Made by a program: the position numbers and the translations under genes | Notes under the pieces: model-generated | The model's input: the letters and a program-made list of their open reading frames with translations, nothing else | Told to the model about the DNA's origin: nothing | Databases searched by the model: none | In this document: in pieces, positions 1-7,801 of the stretch | Layout: every line of letters begins with the position of its first letter | How positions within the stretch are numbered: position 1 is the stretch's first letter | DNA from: JBLHKW01 sp047618565 | Lineage (GTDB): Bacteria; Planctomycetota; UBA1135; GCA-002686595 | DNA length: 36,393 nt | NCBI GenBank assembly: GCA_047618565.1 | Contig: JBLHKW010000035.1 | Location: forward strand, 1 to 36,393 | Direction of reading: 5' to 3'

Positions 1-239
1 TCCTCGAACGGCGCACCCTGGAGCTGTTCGATGGCGCGCTGTGCCGCTCGATAGGCCACGCTCGTCTCGCGTTCTGCCTCGGTCAGCGAGGCCGACGACG
101 TGACCGAGTTCATCACGCCGATGACGGCGATGCTGATGACTGTCATGCTGATCATCACCTCGATCATCGACAGGCCCGCGCGCCGTCTTCGGCGGGCGCG
201 CGCGCATCGAGTGGTGGCACGGGTCTTCCTGTTCAGCAT
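1..239 (-). CDS. Type IV prepilin-like protein (PilV/GspI type), N-terminal part only
   Basis: The gene starts with an ATG at 239 and runs off the left edge, so only 79 residues are visible. The N-terminus is a short, very basic leader (RARRRRRAG) followed by LSMIEVMISM and a hydrophobic stretch. This is the class III signal peptide of type IV pilins and type II secretion pseudopilins: prepilin peptidase would cut after Gly22, leaving Leu23 as residue 1 and Glu27 as the conserved Glu+5. The hydrophobic helix (about residues 28-45) is followed by a polar helix (SLTEAERETSVAYRAAQRAI), as in minor pilins of the PilV/GspI group. It would be an inner-membrane protein assembled into a pilus or pseudopilus. 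No clear Shine-Dalgarno precedes the ATG. The subtype cannot be fixed without the C-terminal part. Confidence 0.85.
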   Translation of the reverse strand, partial: MLNRKTRATTRCARARRRRRAGLSMIEVMISMTVISIAVIGVMNSVTSSASLTEAERETSVAYRAAQRAIEQLQGAPFE

Positions 240-567
240 GACGGGCGGGGGGCTCGCAGGGACTTCGGTGGGCGCGTAGGCCCCTCGGGCAGCGCGCTCG
301 ATGGGCCTGACAGCGGACGAAGGTCCTCCACCTTTTCGGTGCCCGCTCCGGGCGTTCCTTAGCCCCGTGGAGCCTTTATCGGGCGCGCACCGGAGCGCAT
401 CACCTGTCCCGCAGGTGAAAAGCCTGCGCAGTCTGCGGGCCGTGCAGGCTGCCAGCGCGGGTCACGCTGCACACCGGGAATGGATTTCCTGGCGCGAGCT
501 TCAGCGCTCCCAGTTCCGGGACAGGCCGCCCGTAAGACCCGGAAGGAATGGCGGGCTTCGCGCGCCG
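240..567 (-). other. 328-bp structured intergenic region upstream of the prepilin gene
   Basis: No convincing gene lies here. The stretch is dense in inverted repeats: arms 344-351/390-397 (8 bp), 400-406/412-418 (7 bp, 5-nt loop), 421-427/444-450 (7 bp) with a small nested CGCA/TGCG, and 474-480/514-520 (7 bp). On the minus strand it is the 3' flank of the radical SAM pair and the 5' leader of the prepilin gene. It may therefore hold a terminator plus a structured leader RNA. I compared it with c-di-GMP-I, cobalamin, TPP and glycine riboswitch consensuses by eye and found no convincing match. Confidence 0.5.
418..450 (-). terminator. Possible intrinsic terminator after the radical SAM operon
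   Basis: Read on the minus strand, a 7-bp perfect stem (arms 450-444 and 427-421) with a small nested hairpin is followed at once by four T residues (421-418). It lies about 120 nt downstream of the stop codon at 568. The T tract is short, so the call is weak. Confidence 0.3.
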
Positions 568-2169
568 TTACTTGGCGGCCAGTTGCGCGTGGGTCTCGGG
601 CTGGAGCTGCTGGTACTCCTCCGAGTTGTTGGCCGGCTGGGACTGGCCCGTCAGCCGTACGTACAGGTCGAAGACCTTCTGCTCGATCGGAAAGCGATAG
701 TCGCCCCGGTGTAGACGCCAGCCGGCGATCTTCGAGAGCACGCGGCGCGCCCATTCGGGGCCTTCCTGGACGTGCATGTCGTAGATGGCGGCCGTGTTGT
801 TGTAGCGCTGCCAGGTGTGGCGCACGCTCTCGGGCAGATCGGTGTTCTGCGAGTTGTACTTGTACTCGAAGCAGTTACCCCAGTCGTGGAAGTCAGTGGG
901 GGGCTGGTAGCCCAGCTCGATGGCCGTCTTGAAGTCCTCGGTGCCCGGGATGGGGCGGAAGGGATAGACGTCCGATCCGGCGATCGGGTACATGTGCTTG
1001 ATCTTCGCGGCCAGACGCAGGGTGGCGTCCATCGACTCGCGGCTCTCGCCGGGATAGCCGATGATCCAGAACGTCCCGGGCACGATGTTGCGCTTGGCCA
1101 GCTCGCCGATGGCCTTGGGGATGTTGTCGAGCTTGATGTGCTTGCCGATCTGCTCCTGCATGGCCTGGGTGCCGGCCTCGGCGCCCAGCCAGAGCAGGTG
1201 ACATTTGGATTCCTCGAGCAGATCGAGGGTCGGTGTGTCGTAACGCATGATCGTCTCGATCTCGATCGTGCCGTTCCAGTACAGGGGCGACCCGTTCGCG
1301 ACCAGCGTCTCGCAGAAGTCCTTGGTGCGCTTGCCGGACACGCCGAAGTTGGCGTCCTGGAAGCGCAGCACGTCGAACTTGAAGCGCTGTTGCAGCTCCA
1401 TGACCTCCTCGGCCAGCTCCTTGCCCGGGATGGCCTTCCAGCGCCGGCCGGTGATCAGCGGCGAGCAGCAGAAGGTGCAGGGCTCGGGGCAGCCGTAGCT
1501 GGAGAAGAAGCTGAAGGCGCGCGGTGGGTTCTCGGGAGTCCACTTGCCGGGGATCGGGAAGCGGTGACGCACCTTGAGGTTGTGCGAAGGCTCGACCTGC
1601 AGTTTGGCGTAGCGCTCGAATTCGAGCAGCTCCCAGGGCGTCGGCTCGAGGGATCCGAAGCCGACCACTTCACGGTGGTCGGTGTAGGCGATCTGTCCGT
1701 CGCGCTCGATCGCGAGTCCCGGTACGTTCTCGAGACTCTCGCCCGCGTCCAGAGCGTTGACCACGTCGCGGAAGGTGAGCTCACCCTGGCCAATGCCGAC
1801 GGCGTCGGCGATACCGTGCTCGAAGTAGAGTTCGGGGATGACGCTCGGGAACCAGCCGCCCCAGATGATGGGGACGTTCGGGTGCTTTTCGCGCACGGCC
1901 TTGGCCACGACGTAGCCGTCGTAGACCTGATAACCGAGGATGCAGGAGCTGGCGAAACACAGCGCGCCGTCACACGCCTCGAGCACCTTGTCGAGGTAGT
2001 TGGGCTCGATCATCGCGTCGATCATCACGACTTCATAGCCGTCGGCGATCGGCCCGGAGGCGATCCTGAGCAGCTCCAGGGGGAGCAGGTCGGCACTGAA
2101 TCGTTCGCCGCGCGCCGGGTCGGCCCGGTGTGGCAGGAACAGGACTATCTTCTTCTTGCGCTGGATCAT
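568..2169 (-). CDS. B12-binding-domain radical SAM protein, paralogue 1
   Basis: This 533-residue protein has the two-part layout of cobalamin-dependent radical SAM enzymes (the BchE/HpnJ-type group). Residues ~8-170 form a Rossmann-like region with IIWGGWFPSV, the usual 'GG' turn of B12-binding domains. The radical SAM core starts at ~218 with YGCPEPCTFC, giving the [4Fe-4S] ligands Cys227, Cys231 and Cys234. A GYPGESRESM segment and a C-terminal extension of ~100 residues follow. No DxHxxG base-off motif is visible. Known relatives methylate or cyclise unactivated carbons in lipids, pigments and natural products; the substrate here is unknown. The ATG at 2169 lies 3 nt after the stop of the upstream paralogue, so the two are surely co-transcribed. 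Together they look like a tandem duplication. Confidence 0.88.
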   Translation of the reverse strand: MIQRKKKIVLFLPHRADPARGERFSADLLPLELLRIASGPIADGYEVVMIDAMIEPNYLDKVLEACDGALCFASSCILGYQVYDGYVVAKAVREKHPNVPIIWGGWFPSVIPELYFEHGIADAVGIGQGELTFRDVVNALDAGESLENVPGLAIERDGQIAYTDHREVVGFGSLEPTPWELLEFERYAKLQVEPSHNLKVRHRFPIPGKWTPENPPRAFSFFSSYGCPEPCTFCCSPLITGRRWKAIPGKELAEEVMELQQRFKFDVLRFQDANFGVSGKRTKDFCETLVANGSPLYWNGTIEIETIMRYDTPTLDLLEESKCHLLWLGAEAGTQAMQEQIGKHIKLDNIPKAIGELAKRNIVPGTFWIIGYPGESRESMDATLRLAAKIKHMYPIAGSDVYPFRPIPGTEDFKTAIELGYQPPTDFHDWGNCFEYKYNSQNTDLPESVRHTWQRYNNTAAIYDMHVQEGPEWARRVLSKIAGWRLHRGDYRFPIEQKVFDLYVRLTGQSQPANNSEEYQQLQPETHAQLAAK

Positions 2170-2172
2170 GGG

Positions 2173-3768
2173 TCAGATGGGGGCGCTGGGCGTGACCCCC
2201 GGTGTGCGGTCTAGCTGTGGCTCGGCGAGCACGTCGGTCTTCGTCTGGCGCGTGAGCCGGACGTACATGTGGAACAGCTTGTGCTCGATCGGGAACGTGT
2301 AATTGCTCCGTTTCAGGCGCCAGCCGGAGACCTTCTTCATGAGGCCGCGCAGGGCTTCGGCGCCCTCCATGGCGAGGCCGTCGTAGAAGGTCGAGGCCAC
2401 CCCGTAGCGCTTCCACGTGGTGACGACCTCCTCCGGCAGCTGCAGGTCGTTGATCTCGTACTTGTACTCGAGGCAGTCGCCCCAGGCCTCAAGGGTCGCG
2501 GGGGGCGTATAGCCCATCGCGACTGCGCGGTCGAAATCCTCGGTGCCCGGGATAGGGCGGAAGGGGAAGATGTCGCTGGCAGCGCGCGGATAGAGGAACT
2601 TGATCTCCGCCGCGAGCCGGATCGTGGCCATCATCGATTCCCGCGTCTCGCCCGGGTAGCCGATGATCCACGATGTACCGGTGGTGATGCCGCGCTTGTA
2701 CAGCTCGCCGAGTGCGAGTGGGATGTTCGGGATCTTGATCTTCTTCTTGATCGCGAGTTGCTGCTCCGGCGAGCCCGCCTCGGCGCCCAGGGACACCATG
2801 TGGCAGCGCGAGTCGCGCAACAGATCGAGCGACGCCGCCTTGTAGCGTGCGATGGTCTCGACCTCGTACGTTCCACTCCACCAGAATGGGTTACCGGCCT
2901 CGATCAGCGTCTCGCAGTACTCGTTGGAACGCTTCTCGGCGACTCCGAAGTTCGCGTCCTGGAAGCGCATCACGTTGAACTTGAAACGGTCGTGCACCTC
3001 GAGCATGCGCTCGGCGAGCAGGGCTCCGGGGATCGCCTTCCAGCGCCGGTTTGTCACCAGCGGCGAGCAACAGAACGTGCACGGTTCCGGGCAACCGAAG
3101 CTCGAGTAGTAGCTGAAGCCGCGTACCGGCGTGCCGGCCGGCATGTCCCACGGGTCGGGGTACTTGTGCCGCATCTTCCACGGACCCGGATTCTGCTGGC
3201 GCTCGACGTACAGCTCGTAGTCGATCAGGTGCCAGGGGCAGTCCGGGATCTGGTCGAAGCCGACGACCGGTCGCTGAGCTGTGTAGATGACCTGGCCATC
3301 GCGCAGGAGCGCGAGTCCGGCGACGGAGTCCAGCGGCTCGCCGGCGTCGATGGCGTGCACAACGTCGCGGAAGGTGAGCTCACCCTGGCCGAGGCCAACC
3401 GCGTCGGCGATGCCCTCGTTCAGATAGGCCTCGGGCACCACGCTCGGGAACCAGCCGCCCCAGATGATGGGCAAGTCGGGGAAGCGCTCGCGCACCTTCC
3501 TGGCGACGCGCGCGCCGTGGGTGACCTGGAATCCGAGGATGCACGAGCTCGCGAAGAGCAGGGCGCCGTCGCAGAGCTGCATCAAGCGTTCGAGGTAGTC
3601 GTCGTGCACCATCGCGTCGACGATCACGCACTCGTAGCCTTCCTGGTCCGGGAAGGCTGCGATCTGGAGCAACTCCAGCGGGAGCAGGTCGGCTGCTACA
3701 CGCACCCCCTCGTCCGGGTCGGCCCGGTGGGGGAGGAACAGCACGATGCGCTTCTTGCGTTGGATCAT
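2173..3768 (-). CDS. B12-binding-domain radical SAM protein, paralogue 2
   Basis: This 531-residue protein is a close relative of the gene directly downstream: the first 36 residues match at most positions (MIQRKKRIVLFLPHRADP, then DLLPLELL) and the similarity continues to the C-terminus. The N-terminal B12-type domain has IIWGGWFPSV at ~101-110. The radical SAM cluster motif FGCPEPCTFC gives Cys226, Cys230 and Cys233. It is the first gene of a two-gene operon. The tails diverge most, with a proline/threonine-rich end here. No typical Shine-Dalgarno or clear sigma-70 promoter is visible upstream of 3768. The pair may act as a heterodimer or on successive substrates; this is inference. Confidence 0.88.
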   Translation of the reverse strand: MIQRKKRIVLFLPHRADPDEGVRVAADLLPLELLQIAAFPDQEGYECVIVDAMVHDDYLERLMQLCDGALLFASSCILGFQVTHGARVARKVRERFPDLPIIWGGWFPSVVPEAYLNEGIADAVGLGQGELTFRDVVHAIDAGEPLDSVAGLALLRDGQVIYTAQRPVVGFDQIPDCPWHLIDYELYVERQQNPGPWKMRHKYPDPWDMPAGTPVRGFSYYSSFGCPEPCTFCCSPLVTNRRWKAIPGALLAERMLEVHDRFKFNVMRFQDANFGVAEKRSNEYCETLIEAGNPFWWSGTYEVETIARYKAASLDLLRDSRCHMVSLGAEAGSPEQQLAIKKKIKIPNIPLALGELYKRGITTGTSWIIGYPGETRESMMATIRLAAEIKFLYPRAASDIFPFRPIPGTEDFDRAVAMGYTPPATLEAWGDCLEYKYEINDLQLPEEVVTTWKRYGVASTFYDGLAMEGAEALRGLMKKVSGWRLKRSNYTFPIEHKLFHMYVRLTRQTKTDVLAEPQLDRTPGVTPSAPI

Positions 3769-3895
3769 CTAGGAGGTCGGGCGCTTGTCCCAAAGCTGGG
3801 ATTGGCGTCGTTCGCGGGGCGTCGGAACTGGCGGTCAGTCCTGGTCAGGCTCAATCACGGATAGGTTAACAGATTGTGGGCTGGCTGTGGTGCTG

Positions 3896-3924
3896 ACCCC
3901 TCCGTTGATCGACGTTGGAGGGGT
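3896..3924. repeat. 8-bp perfect inverted repeat
   Basis: ACCCCTCC (3896-3903) and GGAGGGGT (3917-3924) form a perfect 8-bp stem with a 13-nt loop. No T tract follows on either strand, so it is not a classical intrinsic terminator. It could be an operator or a stabilising mRNA hairpin. Confidence 0.5.
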
Positions 3925-3999
3925 TCGAAGTGAAATCTGTACAGGCTCCTGTGTACGTGTGGCTCGGGCCACGCCGTCAGGGCTACCAGGAAGCGTACC

Positions 4000-4059
4000 C
4001 GCCCCAGGGGATTCGGGCGCCGCGATCGCCCCTTCCCTGCCGTTTTCGGCCCTGGGGCG
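4000..4059 (-). terminator. Large hairpin just downstream of the peptidase-like gene
   Basis: CGCCCCAGGG (4000-4009) and CCCTGGGGCG (4050-4059) are perfect 10-bp complements enclosing a 40-nt loop that itself contains GGGCG/CGCCC arms. It lies 25 nt past the stop codon at 4084 on the minus strand. Position suggests transcription termination or 3'-end protection. No T tract follows, so the role is uncertain. Confidence 0.4.
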
Positions 4060-4083
4060 TCCCTGGGCAGGTCTGCGGCGGCC

Positions 4084-5352
4084 CTATTTTGCGCTGTAGG
4101 TCTCGGCCACCCAGTTGCGCCAGGCGGTGTCGAACTGGGCGTAGCTCATGGACATGCCCGACTTGAAGAGCCCGCGGTGGACATTCTTGAGCTCGCTGCC
4201 GTCCGCCACGCCGGTCTGATCCGTGATGCCCTTCATGCCCGCCCACAGCTCCGCCAGGAAATCCGGGTGCTCGCGCATCAGGAAGTCGATCATCGACCAG
4301 CAGGTGTAGTGGTGCGCCAGTTCGAAATCGGCGTAGCGGCGCAGCGCGACCAGTTGCGCCAGGGAGATGGCCTTGCTGGAGGCGGCGATCTTGCGCGTTG
4401 GCCCCTCCCAGTTGGTCTTGCGCGACGAGTGTGCCGCGCCGCCCTCGCTGGCGTCGAAGGAGTTGAAGTTGGGGTTGATCGAGCGTTCGATCCAGTGCGC
4501 CATGCCCTCGAGCATCCAGACCGGCGAGTCGTAGGAGTAGTGCTTGTAGCCATCCAGGAACTGGATGGTCATGTTGAACGCCAGGTGCCCGTGCAGCGCC
4601 TCATCGTAGCGCAGGCCTTCCTGCTGGATGTGCGCGAGCAAGATCAACGAGTCCCGCTCGATGACGTTGTAGCGCTGGGTGCGTCGCAGCCTCAGACCGA
4701 ACTGCTCGTTGAGAAACTCGTAGTGGATGCCCTCGCTGGGCCAGACCAGGATCTCGTACTTGCCCTTCTGCCCCAGGTACGGTCCCTCGCCGCGATAGGG
4801 AGTGGTCATGTCCCATGGCCGGCGTCCGTCCGGGAAAGCACGCTCGTCCACCTGAAGAATCTTCAGGATGCGCTCCCAGAGCTCCTCCATGCGCTGAACG
4901 TAGAGGTGTGCGCGCAACCAGGGATCGATGTTCTTCTCCTTCGGGTCGACTGCCGGCAACACCTTGGCCAGCTGCGTCAGCTCGGCGCGGAACTTGTCGC
5001 GCTCCTTCTGCGAGACCTTGTAGGTGCCGATGCCGATACCGATCTCGAAGTGGCGTGACTCGATCCAGCGCACGTCGGTCTCGGGAAACATCTCGTCGAC
5101 GCCCGCGGTGGTCGTGCGCGCGACCTCGAAGCCTCCGTGGGAGACGACTCCCGCGGCGCGCATGAGGTCCGGATCGCCCTTACAGTAGGGGCACTGCGTG
5201 GGCGCATTGCTGGGGAGATCGCGGTCGCGCTTTTTCTCGACCGTGGGTGCGGCCACCAGCGTCCCGGTCACGAAGGCTGTGAACAACAGGCAGAGCGCCA
5301 GGGGGAGGGTGCGGACCTTCCGAACTGCCGGAATCACAGGCGTGCTTTCCAT
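4084..5352 (-). CDS. Exported metallopeptidase-like protein with a degenerate zinc site
   Basis: This 422-residue protein has an N-terminal hydrophobic segment (~residues 15-35), so it is exported or membrane-anchored. Next comes a CPYC pair at 54-57. The region DSPVWMLEGMAHWIE (~275-289) looks like the glutamate-bearing helix of gluzincin families (Peptidase_MA/DUF1570-like 'WLxEG'). Where the HExxH zinc helix should be, ~25 residues upstream, there is HGHLAFN (254-260): the catalytic Glu is Leu and the second His is Asn. It therefore resembles a pseudo-peptidase, or an enzyme with a rearranged site using His254/His256. It is the last gene of a minus-strand run. Its start overlaps the end of the HEAT-repeat gene by 19 bp, implying translational coupling. 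The family assignment is by pattern only. Confidence 0.7.
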   Translation of the reverse strand: MESTPVIPAVRKVRTLPLALCLLFTAFVTGTLVAAPTVEKKRDRDLPSNAPTQCPYCKGDPDLMRAAGVVSHGGFEVARTTTAGVDEMFPETDVRWIESRHFEIGIGIGTYKVSQKERDKFRAELTQLAKVLPAVDPKEKNIDPWLRAHLYVQRMEELWERILKILQVDERAFPDGRRPWDMTTPYRGEGPYLGQKGKYEILVWPSEGIHYEFLNEQFGLRLRRTQRYNVIERDSLILLAHIQQEGLRYDEALHGHLAFNMTIQFLDGYKHYSYDSPVWMLEGMAHWIERSINPNFNSFDASEGGAAHSSRKTNWEGPTRKIAASSKAISLAQLVALRRYADFELAHHYTCWSMIDFLMREHPDFLAELWAGMKGITDQTGVADGSELKNVHRGLFKSGMSMSYAQFDTAWRNWVAETYSAK

Positions 5353-6263
5353 TTCAGGGCCTTTTCGATCGCCGCGAAGGTGGCGAGTTTTACGAGCGGC
5401 GGCTCGCCGTCGACGATGCCACGCAGAGCGTTGATGGCCGCCACGCGGATGCCATTGTCGGTGTCGTCGAGCATGCTCGAGAGCTTGCGTGCGCCCTCCT
5501 TCTCGCCGCAGCCGGCCAGCATGCGCAGGGTTGCGATCTTCTCCTTGCGGCTGCCCGTGTGGACGCTGCCCCAGTAGCGAGCGGCGGCCTGCGGGCCGCG
5601 CACGGCTTCCAGGGCAAGTCGGATAGCGTGCCCGTTGCCGGGCCAGTCACGTAGCGCCTCCGCATACAGAACATCCAGCCCGGCGAGTGACCCGGTCGAC
5701 GTGGCGCAGAGGGCGGCGGCGAAGCGTTCCGCAGCCGGCTCCCGCCCTTCTTCCGCACTCTCCAGAAGCTTGCCCAGGGCGGCCTCGGCAGCCTCGCGAA
5801 CACCGGTGTCGGGGGTCGCTGCCACCTTCGTCAGGGCCCAACGTCGCACGACCGGCGACCTGTGCTGGAACTCCTGGGCGAGCAGGCGTGTGTGGGCCGG
5901 TCCGCAGATGGAATCGAGTACGCCGAGGATGCGCTCGCGCGCCTCCTCACCTTTCTCCTTGTCGAGCGACTTGATAAGGAGCGGAACGACCGCCGCGCCG
6001 GTGTCGATCAGCACCTGGGCTGACTCTGTGCCCATCTCCTCGGTGCGCGCCTTGCGCAGACGGGAGATCTCCTTGTTAGTATTGGTCTTGCTCTCGACCT
6101 TTGGCCAGGCGCTCAGCCTCTCGACCGGTTCGTCAGCGGACGGTCGGGCGGCGAGCGGACTCGAGGTCGTGGCCGCGTTTGCGGTCGGATGCGGGCCCGC
6201 CAGAGCCAGGGCGATGAGGGTGGCCGCGATCGGAAGTCGCGTGGCTGGTCGAGTGGTTCGCAT
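5334..6263 (-). CDS. Secreted HEAT-repeat protein
   Basis: This 309-residue protein starts with a basic N-terminus and the hydrophobic run LPIAATLIALALAGP, then an AXA-like site near TANA: a Sec signal peptide. The rest is helical with HEAT/PBS-type repeats. Examples are AAVVPLLIKSLDKEKGEEAR, HRSPVVRRWALTKVA and the C-terminal DDTDNGIRVAAINALRGIVDG. Such solenoids are protein-binding scaffolds with no catalytic role. The gene follows the lipoprotein gene by 16 bp and overlaps the start of the peptidase-like gene by 19 bp, so it belongs to the same operon. It probably scaffolds a periplasmic or surface complex with its neighbours (inference). Confidence 0.75.
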   Translation of the reverse strand: MRTTRPATRLPIAATLIALALAGPHPTANAATTSSPLAARPSADEPVERLSAWPKVESKTNTNKEISRLRKARTEEMGTESAQVLIDTGAAVVPLLIKSLDKEKGEEARERILGVLDSICGPAHTRLLAQEFQHRSPVVRRWALTKVAATPDTGVREAAEAALGKLLESAEEGREPAAERFAAALCATSTGSLAGLDVLYAEALRDWPGNGHAIRLALEAVRGPQAAARYWGSVHTGSRKEKIATLRMLAGCGEKEGARKLSSMLDDTDNGIRVAAINALRGIVDGEPPLVKLATFAAIEKALKWKARL

Positions 6264-6279
6264 GGTCGGGTCCTGCCTT

Positions 6280-6966
6280 CTACTCGGAACTCATCCGGTA
6301 GCGGTATGCGGCGGGCACGAGCGTCTCCCATTCAGGGTCGACGATGGTGAGCACGGCGCGGTCGTTGGCGTCCTCGATCTGGCTGAAGGCCAGCCCGGGG
6401 TCGACGAAGGGGAAGAGCGCGCGCTCGATCAGGATCGGGGTCGCCGGGTGCCAGGGCGGTTCGGGGATGCCCACGAAACGGAAGAAGGCAAAGGCGCCGA
6501 CCGTCTCGAAGACCGGTGACCAGTCCTCCGGTTGCATGCGCAGTGCCATGCCCCAGACATCGAGCCCGGTTTCCTTGAAGGTTCCCTCGACCACCTCCAT
6601 CTCGAGCAGGTCCTTGTGTTCCAGCAGGCCCTCGGCAATCACATCCCAGGAGTCCTGGGCGCGCATTCGAGCCTCCTCGCGGGCTTCGGGAGCGGCCAGG
6701 GCCGCCATGACCCTGGGCAGCACGATATTCGTCAGGGCCAGTCGCCGATGGGCCGGGAGGGTCTTCATGGGCTCGACCACGGCGATGGTCGGCACCCACT
6801 CATCGACCTCGTCGGCCGTGATCGAGATGCGCTGTCCATCCAGCTCGATGGAGATCACAGTCCCCGCGTCGTAGGCGACGGTGCTCGCGCCAGTTTCGGA
6901 GCAGGCACCCACCAGCAGGGACAATCCGCAAAGCTGGAGGGCCAGAGACGATGGGCGTACGGGCAT
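6280..6966 (-). CDS. Putative lipoprotein of unknown function
   Basis: A longer reading frame exists from 7215, but the ATG at 6966 is chosen because it gives a textbook lipoprotein signal peptide: MPVRPSS, a hydrophobic core and the lipobox LVGAC with Cys22. The mature protein (228 residues in total) has an IELDGQRISITADEVDEW segment like the start of a PpiC/SurA chaperone N-domain ('dG..it..ev'). A helical domain rich in Glu and Met follows, and I see no enzymatic motif. It sits 58 bp downstream of the unknown gene and 16 bp upstream of the HEAT-repeat gene in one operon. A role in envelope protein folding or as an anchored partner is a guess. Confidence 0.7.
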   Translation of the reverse strand: MPVRPSSLALQLCGLSLLVGACSETGASTVAYDAGTVISIELDGQRISITADEVDEWVPTIAVVEPMKTLPAHRRLALTNIVLPRVMAALAAPEAREEARMRAQDSWDVIAEGLLEHKDLLEMEVVEGTFKETGLDVWGMALRMQPEDWSPVFETVGAFAFFRFVGIPEPPWHPATPILIERALFPFVDPGLAFSQIEDANDRAVLTIVDPEWETLVPAAYRYRMSSE

Positions 6967-7024
6967 GGGATCCGGCCTACCCCTGGAGGAGGCGCTGGTT
7001 TCAGCTCTCGGAACGGGGGGCGGG

Positions 7025-7717
7025 TCAGGCTTCCTGGCGCGCGTCGAATCGTGCGACAAAGGCCAGTACCCGGCGAGTGAGGAACTCGTAGGCCTCGAGT
7101 ACGCGCGCTTCCAGTGCTTCCAGGCCGCGGGCGACCAGGACGGGTCCAAAAGTGCCCTGGATCTCGACGAAAAGGGAGCGCGGGTCGTTGCTGTAGGACT
7201 CGATCCGGACCGCAAACGCGTGGGAGTCCTTTTTCTCGGGGGGGAATACGAGTCGCAGCCCGTAGAGCTGGGGCTCCCGCCCGAGGGCCTCGGTCTGGCC
7301 AGCGAACCCGAACATGCCTTCCTTCAAGAAGGTGCGCGCATCGCGGAAATTGCGCGGATTGACAAGGGTTCGCAGGGTTATCTGCTGGCCGGTGAACACC
7401 TGGATCGGGCGCAGCTCCGCGACTTGCTCCGCGATCTCGCGCACCCGCTGGCCAAAGCTCTCCGCGGTGAGACTCCCTAGCTCCTCCCGGAACTGGAAGC
7501 GATCCTGCAGGAATGCCACCTGAGAGACCGCACCCGGGCGGCTCACGGGATTGGAGAGCACGGGCCCCACGGGCGTCACCGCAAAACTCGTGTAGACCGG
7601 CTGGGTGGCGCCCTCGAACATCTGGTTATGGAGCTTCTGGACCGGACGCGGGTCCGTGGGCTGGCCAGGGTGATGGAGCTCTGTCAGGAGGGCTATCGTG
7701 CGCGGTTGGTAATCCAT
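7025..7717 (-). CDS. Conserved-looking protein of unknown function, first gene of the operon
   Basis: The frame is open from 7846, but the first 43 codons run through the divergent promoter region with its repeats. I place the start at the ATG at 7717 (MDYQPRTIALLTELHHPGQP), giving 230 residues. No signal peptide or membrane segment is visible, so it is probably cytoplasmic. It alternates beta-rich and helical segments, with a charged centre (FQDRFQFREEL-like), a SFGQRVREIAEQVAEL helix and a C-terminal helix (ALEARVLEAYEFLTRRVL). I do not recognise the family. It heads a four-gene run with three exported proteins and is divergent from the PpiC-like gene across a palindrome-bearing region. Confidence 0.6.
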   Translation of the reverse strand: MDYQPRTIALLTELHHPGQPTDPRPVQKLHNQMFEGATQPVYTSFAVTPVGPVLSNPVSRPGAVSQVAFLQDRFQFREELGSLTAESFGQRVREIAEQVAELRPIQVFTGQQITLRTLVNPRNFRDARTFLKEGMFGFAGQTEALGREPQLYGLRLVFPPEKKDSHAFAVRIESYSNDPRSLFVEIQGTFGPVLVARGLEALEARVLEAYEFLTRRVLAFVARFDARQEA

Positions 7718-7801
7718 GGGTGGAGTGGCCCACCAGCGTAGGCGCAACTGCCGTAGATAGCGATCCAAGGATCGGTTTCCGGCCGCTGGATCCGGGGCTG
7801 G

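Larger units (their letters stand above)
3769..4083. other. 315-bp intergenic region with two strong inverted repeats
   Basis: There is no credible gene. The region separates two minus-strand operons and should hold the 3' end of the one on the right and the promoter of the radical SAM pair. I see no confident -35/-10 pair. Two inverted repeats stand out (annotated separately at 3896-3924 and 4000-4059). Confidence 0.6.

Noticed and set aside
380..470. c-di-GMP-I riboswitch resemblance (AAAGCC and AGCGCGGGTCAC segments) on the plus strand
   Set aside because: The GNRA-type P1a loop and the conserved 5' segment are missing, and the orientation would read into the radical SAM gene's antisense rather than the prepilin.
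2269..3864. 531-codon open frame on the plus strand opposite the radical SAM gene
   Set aside because: The minus-strand frame has the CxxxCxxC cluster motif and a close paralogue next door. The plus frame has no motif.
3915..3935. tRNA T-arm-like GGTTCGAAGT
   Set aside because: No acceptor, D-arm or anticodon-arm pairing could be built around it on either strand.
6967..7215. N-terminal extension of the lipoprotein gene (start at 7215)
   Set aside because: The extra 83 residues overlap the preceding gene and are low-complexity. The internal ATG at 6966 gives a proper lipoprotein signal peptide.
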